Shown in pieces: positions 10,299 to 19,500 of a DNA stretch of 64,000 nucleotides. The stretch's first letter is position 1; each line of letters begins with the position of its first letter. Source of the DNA: Luteimonas saliphila (GTDB lineage: Bacteria > Pseudomonadota > Gammaproteobacteria > Xanthomonadales > Xanthomonadaceae); assembly GCF_016774335.1 (NCBI RefSeq), contig NZ_JAETWA010000006.1:49330-113329 (forward strand), read 5' to 3'. The notes under the pieces were generated by a model that was given only the letters and a program-made list of their open reading frames with translations, made no database searches and had not been told where the DNA came from. The position numbers were made by a program, and so were the translations under genes.

Positions 10299-11777
10299 GT
10301 GTGGTCATCGGATTCGCGTCGCCTGGCGCTCGCCACGCGCTTGAGCTATTCATCGCTGCCCTCGACCGGCGACGATGCCTGCTGGGAAGTCGACATCGCC
10401 ACGCGTTCGGTCCGTCACTGGTCGGCGCTTTCGGTTGCCGACGCCGAGTACATCGCCGCGCTCGTTGCCGCGACACCGGCCGCGGACGTGGACGCGGTGG
10501 TGAATGGCCGGCAGGCGCTGGCGGATCCGCCCATGGGCATGGGCGGCGGCCAGGTGATGGCGCGCGCCTGGATGCTGGCACCCGGCTTGGTGTCCAGTTG
10601 GGCCGGCGAGACCCTGAGCCTGGCGCAGGGCTCCGAAGTGCGTGTGCTGAGCGACGCCTGCGCGACGGTCGCTTCGCCGGTGGCGATGCGCAATGGTGGT
10701 CAGTTGATCGTGGTCACGCGCAAGGACGGTCGCTTCGAGGCGATCCGCGTGCACGACGGACAGCATCGAGTGCATACGCTCGAGATGCCGGCGACGGCCA
10801 GCCTGCTGTCCGCGACCGTGGACGGACGCGTGTGGTGTCGGTTGGACGCGAACGATGGCAGTTGGCTCTACGTGGCCGGACGCGACGCATCCGACGTGAC
10901 GTCACCGCTCGTGCTCAACCGGCATCTCGCTGAGATTCGCCGGCCACGTGCACGCGAAGTGGAACGGACCTCCTCGGACGGCAAGCGCCTGACCGGGGTG
11001 CTGATGACGCCTACCAGTACACCCGCGGGAACGCGGTCACCGGTGATCCTCTGGGCCTATCCCAATTCAGTGCCGCGTCTGGATGGCTGGTTGAGCCGGC
11101 TCAACGACGATTCAGCGATCACCTATCCGTTTCAGTATCTGCTGGCGCAGGGTTTCGCCGTGTTCCAGGCGCCGCTGCCGATGCTGGACCGGCCGGACGC
11201 TGCGGAACCGCTGGACTACGTCTCCGGCCTCATCCTGCCTTGGCTGGGCGTGCTGGACCAGCAACCGGAGGTGCAGGCCGGGCAGTACGGGTTCTGGGGG
11301 CATTCCGACGCCGGCTATGTCGCCCTGGCGTTGCTGGCGACGACCGACCGCTTCAAGGCGATCGCCGCGGCATCGACCTTTCCCGATCTTGCGGCAACAC
11401 TGTATTCGGCGCGATTGCCATTCCAGACTTTGGACTGTGCGGCGCACCTGATCCAGACCGACCGCTGGTATTACGAGGCTGATACCCAGCGTTACCGCGT
11501 GGGCGGAAGCCTGTGGCGCAATACCGAGCGCTTCGTTCGCAACAGCGCGCTCTTTCGCTTGGAGCATGCGACCACGCCGACGTTATTGATGGTCGGCGAG
11601 TACGATGCCGTGCCGCGGTCGATGGAACAGGTCTACTCCGTCCTGCACGGGAAGGGCGTGCCGGTGGAGCTGGCCTACTACTGGGGTGAGGGGCACATGA
11701 TCTCCAGTCCCGAGAACCTCCACGATCTTTGGACCCGCAGCGAGCAGTTCTTCCGGCGCAATCTCTGGCTGTCTTGA
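10299..11777 (+). pseudogene. S9 family serine peptidase, 5'-truncated
   Basis: This is the C-terminal two-thirds of an S9/prolyl-oligopeptidase-like enzyme, 492 residues against about 700 for complete relatives in this window. The frame begins in the middle of a beta-propeller blade (VWSSDSRRLALA) with no signal peptide or upstream blades, directly after the stop of the DJ-1-like gene. The alpha/beta-hydrolase domain is intact: nucleophile region GHSDAGY (an unusual Ala in place of the second Gly), Asp region MVGEYDAVP and His region WGEGHMIS. It has conventional Asp chemistry, so it resembles the module-4 peptidase more than the isopeptidase-like ones. It is probably the leftover end of another receptor/peptidase module. 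It may still be translated from the GTG used here. Confidence 0.65.
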
Positions 11778-11985
11778 CCCGATGCGGCCGCGTTCGCGTA
11801 CCACTCGATACACGAGCACTCGAGGGAAGCAGCGACGGGTCCGTGCCCACCCTGACGATCTACCGACTGCGAGGCGAGATCGAAGGCGCAGAGCCGTGCA
11901 TTTCATGACATATGTGGCCGCGCGGGTTCAGGTCGGCCACTTGCAGTGCATTAGGCATTAGGGCAAGAAGGGGCGGGAAGGTCGA

Positions 11986-12015
11986 GGTACCCACATTTCC
12001 CCATTGGACGCTCTT
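11986..12015 (+). promoter_or_regulatory. Putative module-1 ECF promoter, sigma gene copy
   Basis: The sequence GGTACCCAC, 13 bases, then ACGCTCTT lies about 50 bases before the sigma-1 start. The same two blocks with the same 13-base spacing occur directly upstream of the module-1 TBDT gene. Reading them as -35 and -10 elements of the cognate sigma factor is inference. Confidence 0.6.
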
Positions 12016-12064
12016 GTTGATCAGGAGCATCCTTGGGCGTGGCCGGCGCTGGTCGCGGCCAGGG

Positions 12065-12646
12065 ATGACGGCCATCCACTCATCCATCCGCATGCCCCAG
12101 AGCTGGAAACACACGTTCCTGACTACGATGGCCTCCCTGCACGGGCGGCCGCTGCTGCGTTTCTTCGTTTCCCGGCTGCCCGACGCCGCGGAGGCCCCGG
12201 ACATGGTGCAGGAGGTCTACCTGCGCCTGTTGCGTCTCAACCGGCCCGATCTGATCCAGTCCCCGGAGGCCTACCTGTACACCATCGCCGCCAACATCGC
12301 GCGGGAGCAGCGACTGAAGCTGGTGACTCGCCCGGCGAATATCGCGCTGGACGACGCCCCGGCCGAGGCATTGCCGGCCGATACGGATCCCTTCGCGGCC
12401 GCCACGCCGGAAAGCGCCGCCCTGAACGCGGATCGCCTGGAGCGGCTGCAAACCGTGCTGATGCAACTCTCGCCCAAGGCCCGCGCCTGCTTGGTCTGGC
12501 ACCGCCGCGACGGCCTCACCTACAAGGAGATCGGCGCGCGGCTGGGCATTTCCACCAACATGGTCAAGAAGTACCTGTCCCAGGCGATGGCGCATTGCCA
12601 CCAGCGCCTGGGCGCCGAGCAGGGAGGACCCGAGCGTGTCGCGTGA
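12065..12646 (+). CDS. ECF sigma factor, FecI type (module 1)
   Basis: A 193-residue sigma-70 family factor without region 3 or region 1. Region 2 is LLRFFVSRLPDAAEAPDMVQ followed by EVYLRLLRL. Region 4 is LSPKARACLVWHRRDGLTYK with the helix-turn-helix EIGARLGISTNMVKKYLSQA. The start at MTAIHSSIRM lies downstream of the putative promoter; longer frames would run through that promoter. It overlaps the FecR gene by 11 bases, so the pair is translationally coupled. By analogy with FecI it should direct transcription of the adjacent receptor once FecR releases it. Confidence 0.9.
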   Translation: MTAIHSSIRMPQSWKHTFLTTMASLHGRPLLRFFVSRLPDAAEAPDMVQEVYLRLLRLNRPDLIQSPEAYLYTIAANIAREQRLKLVTRPANIALDDAPAEALPADTDPFAAATPESAALNADRLERLQTVLMQLSPKARACLVWHRRDGLTYKEIGARLGISTNMVKKYLSQAMAHCHQRLGAEQGGPERVA

Positions 12647-13715
12647 CCCGCACGCCATCGCGCCGCAGATCAGCCAGGCTGCTGCCGAGTGGTTCATCAT
12701 CATGCGTGAACCCGTGGTGTCCGAAGCCGACCGGGCCGCGTTCGCCGCCTGGCTGCAGGCTTCGCCCGTGCATGTGCGTGCCTACCTCGAAGTGACCCGG
12801 CTCTGGGGAGACGCCGCGCAGCTCGATCCGGAACTACCGGTAGCAGAGGATTTTGAACTAGCCGCCGCCAACGTGCTGCCGATGCGCGAAGCGGTGCAGC
12901 CACGCAAGGATGCCGCAACGGCCAGCCGCGAACCTGCATCCGCGGCGCCCCCGCGAAAGACACGCCGCCGACCCTTCGCTGTTGCCGCCTCCATCGCACT
13001 CATGGCTGGGTTGGTGGGCGCCGCCATTTGGTGGCAGTTCCATCAGCCGCCGACCTACATCACGGACGTCGGCGAACAGCGCGTCCTCACCTTGGAGGAT
13101 GGTTCGATCATCCGGCTGAACTCCCGCTCCGAGGTCAAGGTGCGGATGCTCCCGACGCAGCGCCTGATCGAACTGGTCGACGGCCAGGCCCTGTTCGAAG
13201 TAGCCAAGGATGCACAGCGCCCGTTCATCGTGCGCAGCGGCAACGTCACCACGCGCGCAGTCGGCACCCAGTTCGACGTCTACCGCAAGCCGACCGGCAC
13301 CGTGGTCACGGTGGTGGAAGGGCAGGTGGAAGTGCGCACCGAACCGGCCGTCCGGAAGGCCGATGCCGACATCGCAGGATTGGCATTGTCGGTATCCGTC
13401 AAGGCGGGCGAACAGGTGATCGTCGGCCGCGCCGGCGCCGTCGAGCAGCACAGGGACGCCAACGTCAACGCCGCCACCCGCTGGCTGCAGCAGGAACTGG
13501 TGTTCGAAGAGCAGCCGCTGAGCGCAGTGGTGGAGGAGTTCAATCGCTACCAGCGCATCCCCATCGTCCTCCACGATCCCGCGCTGGGCGAACTGCGCGT
13601 CAATGCCGTGTTCAACACCACCGGCCCCGAGCCCCTGCTGCGCTTCGTCGGTCGCATGGAGGATGTGCAGGTGGAACGCACTGCCCGGGAAATCCGAATC
13701 ACCAGAAAACAATGA
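12636..13715 (+). CDS. FecR family anti-sigma factor (module 1)
   Basis: A 359-residue inner-membrane sigma regulator starting with GTG. The cytoplasmic N-terminal DUF4880 part includes AAEWFIIMREPVVSEADRAA and WLQASPVHVRAYLEV. A single membrane helix lies near residues 110-130 (FAVAASIALMAGLVGAAIWW). The periplasmic FecR domain has VLTLEDGSIIRLNSRSEVKV, GQALFEVAKDAQRPFIVRSG and AVGTQFDVYR. The C-terminal DUF4974 domain (LVFEEQPLSAVVEEFNRYQR) is expected to contact the STN domain of the receptor. Its stop codon abuts the second copy of the module promoter motif. Confidence 0.92.
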   Translation: MSRDPHAIAPQISQAAAEWFIIMREPVVSEADRAAFAAWLQASPVHVRAYLEVTRLWGDAAQLDPELPVAEDFELAAANVLPMREAVQPRKDAATASREPASAAPPRKTRRRPFAVAASIALMAGLVGAAIWWQFHQPPTYITDVGEQRVLTLEDGSIIRLNSRSEVKVRMLPTQRLIELVDGQALFEVAKDAQRPFIVRSGNVTTRAVGTQFDVYRKPTGTVVTVVEGQVEVRTEPAVRKADADIAGLALSVSVKAGEQVIVGRAGAVEQHRDANVNAATRWLQQELVFEEQPLSAVVEEFNRYQRIPIVLHDPALGELRVNAVFNTTGPEPLLRFVGRMEDVQVERTAREIRITRKQ

Positions 13716-13745
13716 GGTACCCACTTTTGCCGCGCGAACGCTCTT
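13716..13745 (+). promoter_or_regulatory. Putative module-1 ECF promoter, TBDT copy
   Basis: The sequence GGTACCCAC, 13 bases, then ACGCTCTT is identical in both blocks and in spacing to the site before the sigma-1 gene, while the 13 spacer bases differ. It starts at the base after the FecR stop codon and lies about 70 bases before the TBDT start. Confidence 0.62.
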
Positions 13746-13814
13746 ACTCCAGGTGACAGATCAATGACACGCCTCGGGCGCCTGCCTGCGGCATCACTTG
13801 GGGAGAAAGGTTTC

Positions 13815-16505
13815 ATGATCAAGCGTTCCTGTCTGTGCGCAGCCCTGCTGCTGGCGTTGGCCGGCACAACGCCCGTGTTGGCGCAATCCGAAGCCCGGCA
13901 TGCTGTTGAGCTTCAGGCGCAGGATCTGGGGACGGCGCTCAAGCTGCTGGCGCAGCAGACGAAGCTCCAGATCGTGTACTCGGCCGATCTGGTGCAGGGG
14001 AAGCGAGCGCCGGCACTCGATGGTTCGCTGACGGCGACAGAAGCCTTGAGCGAGCTACTGAGGGGGACTGGCCTCAAGTACGAGTTTCTGGATCCGCAGA
14101 CGGTGACGTTGTCGCCGCTCGGTGCCGCTGCCCAGCGGCTCTCGGGAGGGGCAGGACAAGCAAGCGCCTCGGGCTCCGCCGGCGACGCAGAGAGAGGCGC
14201 TTCCGCCACACCGCCTGCATCAGCCCAACAGGATCAGCTGCAGCCTGCGACAGGAGGAAGAGACCAAGCGCTGGATCTTGAAAAGGTCGTGGTCACGGGA
14301 ACGCGTATCCGCGGAGGTGCTACACCATCCCCAGTGATCGCCATCGGTTCGGAGCGGATCCGGGAAGAAGGCTTCACCGATCTCGGCGAGGTGATTCGCA
14401 GCGTGCCACAGAACTCATCGGGCGGTCAGAACCCAGGTGTCCTGATGGGGAACGTGATCGGAGCCGGCGTTCAGAACCAGAATCTGACCGGAGGATCCGC
14501 ATTGAACCTGCGAGGCCTCGGCCCGGACGCGTCGCTGACGCTGCTCAACGGGCGCCGCATGGTTTACAGCGGTTTCGTGCAGGCGATCGATATCAGCGCG
14601 ATTCCGATCGAGGCGGTGGAGCAGATCGAGATAGTTGCCGATGGTGCTTCCGCCATCTATGGCTCCGATGCGGTGGGTGGCGTGGCCAACGTAATTCTTA
14701 AGCGAGACTTCGATGGCTTCGCTTTGGGCGCGTCATATGGTGGAGCGACGGATGGGGGGCTAACGACACGCGAGTACACCGCAACGGCCGGCAGTGTTTG
14801 GGCCAGCGGTGGGTTGATTGCAACCTTTAAGGACGTCTCCATCGATCCGGTTTACGCGCGTGAGCGCGAGTACACCGCTCATCTGATGGATCCGCAAATG
14901 CTTCTTCCAAGCAGCGATTTGCAAAGCGGCTTGCTTAGCGCCTATCAATCGCTCGGAGACAGCGCCGAACTACGTTTGGATGCGCTGCGAACCGCACGTG
15001 AGCAACTGTATTACTTCTACGGAACTAGTCCAGCCTTCTACAACGTACTGACTCCGGAAACGACCACTACCTTGGTGTCCTCCAGTCTTGACTTTTTTCT
15101 GTCGAACGACTGGACACTCTCGATTGCAGGAGCGTGGGGAAAGGATGACTTCATCGAGAATCAATCTAGGTTCACTTTCGCAACAGGGGCAATAACGCCG
15201 TTGGTTTTCGGCTGCTATTGCAATCGGAGTCGTGCTTACGAAGTTGGTGCGGAAGGTCCCTTGTTTGAAACACCAGCGGGTGACGCGCGCTTGGCGGTTG
15301 GTGTTGGCTATAGGGAAAACGAGATCACTCTACCAAGCTATCTGACAAGCGGAGTAAGTACTCCGAGAGGAGATGAGAGCAGTCGCTTTGCGTATGCCGA
15401 AATGTACCTTCCGCTGATCAGTTCTGACGCGAGTATCGGCGGTGTTCATCGATTTGATATCACTGCGGCGGTACGTGGTGAAGATTACGATAGTTTCGGC
15501 AGAGTACGCACACCAAAACTAGGCCTGATCTATGGGCCAAGCGCTGATTTGACGTTCAAGACGTCATGGGGAAGGTCCTTCAAGGCACCCACGCTTCTTC
15601 AGATACTGCGTCCACACGCAGTTCAGGTCCGCCTTGCATCTAGCGTAGGCGCCGTTGGGTATCCCGCAAACGCGTTGGTGCTTGCTTCATTTGGTGGAAA
15701 GCCGGATCTAGACCCGGAGCGGGCACGGGTCTGGACTACTTCCATGGCGATTCATCCCAACGCAATACCTGGCTTGGAAGCGGAGCTGACCTGGTTCGAC
15801 ATCGACTACACGGACCGTATCGTCGAGCCAATTACTAACATTGTGCAAGCAATGAGTAATCCTGCATTCGCTGAGTTCATTCAGTTGAATCCGACGGCCC
15901 AGGAGCAAGCAGCGCTAATTGCCAGCGACTATGACGGAGTAATCTTGAATAGTACGGGCTTGTCTTACGATCCGAGAAATGTGGTCGCGATCGTAAATGG
16001 CAGATACATCAATGCAGTGAGGCAACGCATTAGGGGCCTTGATCTATCCGGATCGTACGGCATCGAGCTTGGCGTGGGACGACTTACGATCCGTGGATCG
16101 ACGAGTTGGCTCGACAGCGCGCAACAAAGTACTGATACAACTTTTGATCTCGCTGGAACGCTCCATAATCCGACGAAGATCTCCAGTCGCATCGGAGCCA
16201 TCTGGAATCAGGGAGGTTTGATTGCATCGGTCTTCGCGAACTACAAGAGCGGCGTGAGGAATGTGGTCGAAGACGAAAAGCTCGCATCTTTCACGACCGT
16301 GGATGCAACGATTCGCTACGCAGCTGATCGCAACAGTGGCGCTTGGTCCGATCTGGAATTTGCGTTGTCCGCGCAGAACCTGTTCGATCGGCCTCCTTCC
16401 TTGTACACCATTGCAGCGAATCGCCAGCACGTTCCGCCATATGATTCGACGAACTATTCGCCAGTCGGCCGCTTCCTGAATTTCTCCATATCGAAGCGCT
16501 GGTAA
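13815..16505 (+). CDS. TonB-dependent receptor with STN signalling domain (module 1)
   Basis: An 896-residue outer-membrane transducer. The start MIKRSCLCAALLLALAG has a good Shine-Dalgarno sequence (GGGAGAAAGG) and gives a signal peptide ending in VLAQ. The STN domain (about residues 30-100) includes LQAQDLGTALKLLAQQTKLQ. A Gln/Ala/Pro-rich linker follows, then the TonB box region and plug from about residue 158 (VVVTGTRIRGG, SLTLLNGRRMVY, GASAIYGSDAVGGVANVILK). A 22-strand-type barrel ends in a terminal Trp (SISKRW), the outer-membrane assembly signature. The plug and C-terminus are nearly shared with the module-2, -3 and -4 receptors, while the loop-containing middle differs. It is probably in an operon with the peptidase 53 bases downstream. 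Confidence 0.93.
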   Translation: MIKRSCLCAALLLALAGTTPVLAQSEARHAVELQAQDLGTALKLLAQQTKLQIVYSADLVQGKRAPALDGSLTATEALSELLRGTGLKYEFLDPQTVTLSPLGAAAQRLSGGAGQASASGSAGDAERGASATPPASAQQDQLQPATGGRDQALDLEKVVVTGTRIRGGATPSPVIAIGSERIREEGFTDLGEVIRSVPQNSSGGQNPGVLMGNVIGAGVQNQNLTGGSALNLRGLGPDASLTLLNGRRMVYSGFVQAIDISAIPIEAVEQIEIVADGASAIYGSDAVGGVANVILKRDFDGFALGASYGGATDGGLTTREYTATAGSVWASGGLIATFKDVSIDPVYAREREYTAHLMDPQMLLPSSDLQSGLLSAYQSLGDSAELRLDALRTAREQLYYFYGTSPAFYNVLTPETTTTLVSSSLDFFLSNDWTLSIAGAWGKDDFIENQSRFTFATGAITPLVFGCYCNRSRAYEVGAEGPLFETPAGDARLAVGVGYRENEITLPSYLTSGVSTPRGDESSRFAYAEMYLPLISSDASIGGVHRFDITAAVRGEDYDSFGRVRTPKLGLIYGPSADLTFKTSWGRSFKAPTLLQILRPHAVQVRLASSVGAVGYPANALVLASFGGKPDLDPERARVWTTSMAIHPNAIPGLEAELTWFDIDYTDRIVEPITNIVQAMSNPAFAEFIQLNPTAQEQAALIASDYDGVILNSTGLSYDPRNVVAIVNGRYINAVRQRIRGLDLSGSYGIELGVGRLTIRGSTSWLDSAQQSTDTTFDLAGTLHNPTKISSRIGAIWNQGGLIASVFANYKSGVRNVVEDEKLASFTTVDATIRYAADRNSGAWSDLEFALSAQNLFDRPPSLYTIAANRQHVPPYDSTNYSPVGRFLNFSISKRW

Positions 16506-16558
16506 TCTTTACCCGATCTTGGCTTGCAGATATGCGCCGACGGTACTGGAACAGGTTC

Positions 16559-18685
16559 ATGGTAGCGAACAGAATCTCGAAACGGCTTCTGGCTGGCAGC
16601 TTGCTGGTCGCGTTGACCTTCCTATGGCAGGCGCAAGCAACGTCTCCGCGTGCGATCGTCGAGATGGTCGACTTCAACAGTCCGCTGGTTTCGCCAGATG
16701 GCAGCATGGTCACCTTTCGGACAGAGCAAGCTTCCATTGAACACAATCGCTACGAGGCGAATTGGTACGTGCAATCATTGGATGGTGCGCTGCCGCCGCG
16801 TCGGGTGGCTAGTGGTGGCGTTCCCCTGTTCAGTTCTGCTGGATTGCCATTGCCGGCTCATGCCGCTTGGTCGCCAGATGGGCGCTGGATCTATTTTCGC
16901 GCCATGGTGGACGGCAAGATCGACGTATGGCGGGCAGCGACAGACGGATCGGGTGCCGAACCCGTGACACTTGATCCTGCGGATGTCCAGGGTTTTCTGT
17001 TGGGCGTGGATGGGCAGGTACTGAAGTACAGCGTTGGCGCCACCCGCGAAGAGGTCACTGCAGCAGAACTGGCTGAGTACGACCAAGGCATCCACATCGA
17101 TGAATTGACGCCGTTTGGACAAAACCTGTTTCGATCCGGCTACACAGAGGGACGGCTAGCAACACAGCGGTTAGGAAACTGGTGGGACCGGGTTCCGTTG
17201 CGGGCCGATGTGCCGGATCGCTGGAGGGCGGTTGACTTGACAACATGGACGAACCGGGAACTCGACCCATCTGATGTTCCGCCAAAGCCGCTGGTTGCCT
17301 CCGATCTAACTGAGCGGCTGGGCGAAGAGCCTTGGAAGTTGTCACCCGACATACATGGCGGGCGGATCGCCGTTCTGACGCGAGTCGGGAACCGTGCCAA
17401 CTTCCGGGATAAACCCTATGCTGAACTGGCCATGCTACCAAGCAAAGGGCACCACGATCCGGTTAGATGTCAGGCCGAGTTGTGCACGGACAAGGCAATC
17501 ACTGACATTCAATGGAGACCCGATGGTGACGAGGTGCTGTTCACAGTGACCGACCCCGATGAGGGGCTGGCGCAGTCGATCTTCCGATGGAATGTCCGGA
17601 CGGGTGAGGTGCATCCTGTCGCCTATTCCCGTGGCCTGATCAGTGGCGAGATGCGTTGGACGCCCGGCATCTGTGGCGCGTCATCTGCGGCATTGGTCTG
17701 TGTGGCCGCAGAGGCAGATGGACCGCCGCGGCTGGAGCGAATTGATCTGGAAACGGGTGATCGGCAGGTGTTGTTCGATCCAAATGCTGCGCTCGCCCGG
17801 GACATGGAAAATACCGTACGAGTGCGACTTCTCCGCTGGGCGGATGCGGAGGGTCGGCAGTTCACAGGTCAGTACTTTTCGGCGCATCGCACCGGCGCTG
17901 CTCCAGCGCCGCTGTTCGTTAACTACTACAGATGCCTGGGTTTTCTGCGCGGTGGCGTGGGTAATGAGTGGCCTTTGGCGGCAATGGCAAGGAACGGCAT
18001 CTCCGCCCTCTGCATCAATTCGTTGCCACATGACAACAATGCATCAGCGCGCTACGACGCGGGCCGTTTGGCCGTAGAGAGTGTAGTGGAGCTGCTGGCT
18101 GCGGAGGGTGAGGTCGACCGCACCAAGGTAGGTATGGGAGGACTCAGCTTCGGTGCAGAGACGACGCTATGGACGGTCATCCACTCCGATTTGATCACCG
18201 TCGCTTCAGTGGCGACGCCAGTGATTTCACACCTGTACTACCTGCTGGGTAGCATCAGGGGCGACACTTGGTTTTTTTCGCAACTGCAGCGTAACTGGCA
18301 ACTAGGTGCTCCTGATGAGACACCTGAGCAATGGCAGAAGATTTCCCCGGCTATGAACTTGGACAAGATAAAAGCGCCTGTCCTGATGCAGCTGTCGGAG
18401 CAGGAGCTCTTTTTCTCGCTTGACTACGCTATTCCGTTGATTCGGAATCGTCGCGCGGATGTGTATGTCTTCCCGCACGAGCCGCATCAGAAGTTCCAGC
18501 CGCGACACAAGTTTGCCGTGTATCAGAGAAACTTGGACTGGTTTCGATTCTGGCTGCAGGGATTCGAGGACAATGATCCTCGCAAAGCCGAACAGTACAC
18601 GCATTGGCGCACCATGCGATCACATCAGTGCAAGGATGCTGCGAGCATGGGCAATATACCTTGGTACTGTCAATCCAGAGAGTAG
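16559..18685 (+). CDS. AtxE2-type lasso-peptide isopeptidase-like S9 peptidase (module 1)
   Basis: A 708-residue secreted serine hydrolase. It has a signal peptide (LLAGSLLVALTFLWQAQA), a beta-propeller from about residue 35 (SPDGSMVTFRTEQAS, WSPDGRWIYFRA) and an alpha/beta-hydrolase domain from about 440. The likely triad is Ser530 (GGLSFG), Glu616 (SEQEL) and His643 (HEPHQKF). Acidic Glu in place of Asp is the arrangement known for AtxE2, which opens the isopeptide bond of lasso peptides. Paired cysteines (C-x4-C near 310, CGxS-x5-C near 385) and the C-terminal SHQC...PWYC tail recur in the sister genes. Linearising an imported lasso peptide in the periplasm is inferred from family resemblance. 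A general peptidase is the alternative. Confidence 0.78.
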   Translation: MVANRISKRLLAGSLLVALTFLWQAQATSPRAIVEMVDFNSPLVSPDGSMVTFRTEQASIEHNRYEANWYVQSLDGALPPRRVASGGVPLFSSAGLPLPAHAAWSPDGRWIYFRAMVDGKIDVWRAATDGSGAEPVTLDPADVQGFLLGVDGQVLKYSVGATREEVTAAELAEYDQGIHIDELTPFGQNLFRSGYTEGRLATQRLGNWWDRVPLRADVPDRWRAVDLTTWTNRELDPSDVPPKPLVASDLTERLGEEPWKLSPDIHGGRIAVLTRVGNRANFRDKPYAELAMLPSKGHHDPVRCQAELCTDKAITDIQWRPDGDEVLFTVTDPDEGLAQSIFRWNVRTGEVHPVAYSRGLISGEMRWTPGICGASSAALVCVAAEADGPPRLERIDLETGDRQVLFDPNAALARDMENTVRVRLLRWADAEGRQFTGQYFSAHRTGAAPAPLFVNYYRCLGFLRGGVGNEWPLAAMARNGISALCINSLPHDNNASARYDAGRLAVESVVELLAAEGEVDRTKVGMGGLSFGAETTLWTVIHSDLITVASVATPVISHLYYLLGSIRGDTWFFSQLQRNWQLGAPDETPEQWQKISPAMNLDKIKAPVLMQLSEQELFFSLDYAIPLIRNRRADVYVFPHEPHQKFQPRHKFAVYQRNLDWFRFWLQGFEDNDPRKAEQYTHWRTMRSHQCKDAASMGNIPWYCQSRE

Positions 18686-19081
18686 TGCGGATTCAACTGA
18701 TAGAGTTTTGGGACTTAGCTAAATAGATCGCCAATTAGCTGCGTCCCATGAGATTGGGTCGCCGAGGCGTACCGGCACGTTCTCATCCCAGGCATTGACC
18801 TCAGTGGCAGGTTCCTCCAGCCAACAAAGGGGACGTAGCCAATTAAACCGTGCGTGTAGAGGTTAGGGGTGGGGCGATCGCCCTTGAGGCCGCCAGCGAA
18901 ACCTGAAGCCTTTGGAAATATTTGCGTTCGTATCATGGTGCGTAGACGCCCGACCGCAAGACTGTCCGACGTTCAGATGGTGCGACAGGACGCGGTGCCA
19001 TGGCTTACAGGGAGATCGAAGTTGCCGGCATTCACGTGTTTGCTATGAAGCATTCGCCACAGTGTGGTCAAAATAGGGTGG
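18686..19081. other. Intergenic stretch after module 1, possible remnant on the minus strand
   Basis: About 400 bases with no convincing complete gene. On the minus strand at 18719-18862 a 47-codon open segment encodes protein-like text (WLEEPATEVNAWDENVPV, DPISWDAANW) but begins after an in-frame stop, so it would be the decayed end of some gene. I cannot name the family. Confidence 0.3.
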
Positions 19082-19110
19082 GGGGTTTTCCCTTCTTGTG
19101 CGTCTTATAG
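19082..19110 (+). promoter_or_regulatory. Orphan ECF-type promoter
   Basis: The sequence GGGGTTTT, 11 bases, then CGTCTTATAG. It matches the module-5 sigma promoter (GGGATTTT, 11 bases, CGTCCTATAG) and the module-5 TBDT promoter (GGGGTTTT, 11 bases, CGTCTC) in sequence and spacing. No sigma or receptor gene follows; instead two hairpins and a strong terminator do. Confidence 0.55.
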
Positions 19111-19203
19111 GGAAGCGGCGGCAGTTCTCTCTCTATCGCCGCTATTGCCCCCTTGAGTTGAAATTTGCGATCCCCGGCGTACCCCCGCCGGGGCTCTTTT
19201 TTT
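19111..19203 (+). ncRNA. Candidate small RNA ending in a rho-independent terminator
   Basis: Just after the ECF-type promoter there is a hairpin GCGGCG (19115-19120) / CGCCGC (19137-19142). A perfect terminator stem CCCCGGCG / CGCCGGGG (19172-19193, loop of six) follows, then CTCTTTTTTT. A transcript of about 90 bases would have two stems and no coding frame of note. Promoter and terminator are seen in sequence; that a stable RNA is made is inference. An alternative is that promoter and terminator are leftovers of a deleted operon. Confidence 0.4.
19172..19203 (+). terminator. Strong rho-independent terminator
   Basis: An 8-bp all-GC stem with a six-base loop, followed by seven consecutive T. 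It is oriented for rightward transcription and would also insulate the GNAT gene from read-through out of module 1. Confidence 0.8.
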
Positions 19204-19500
19204 CGGGTTGCGCCGATGGTGACAGGGTCAGCGAAATGCTTGTGCGGGTGTTGACCGAGGCCAACGGGAATCGTTACCACGGGCTGCGGCTGGTCATGGC
19301 CCAGGAATGGCTGGCGCTGTCGAGTCCAGAGATCGTGCACGAGTTGGCGTTCTTCGCGCGTTTTGGCAAAAGGGGTTTTGGGCAGGGGCCCGGGATCGCT
19401 GCCGGTGGGCAGCCGGATGGTACTCGCGAAAAGAGGACACCGCATCGTCGGCAGCAAAGCGGCATCCCGTTGACAGGTCACGTGAACAGAAGGGGCATGC
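19204..19500. other. Intergenic stretch before the GNAT gene
   Basis: About 300 bases between the terminator and the acetyltransferase. A plus-strand frame from an ATG at 19236 gives a plausible first 45 residues but then turns Arg/Gly-rich and overlaps the GNAT gene. I do not call it as a gene. Confidence 0.35.

Noticed and set aside
18715..18936. Minus-strand 73-codon frame considered as a lasso-peptide precursor
   Set aside because: No Thr at the penultimate leader position, no core with an acidic residue at position 7-9, and no biosynthesis genes nearby.
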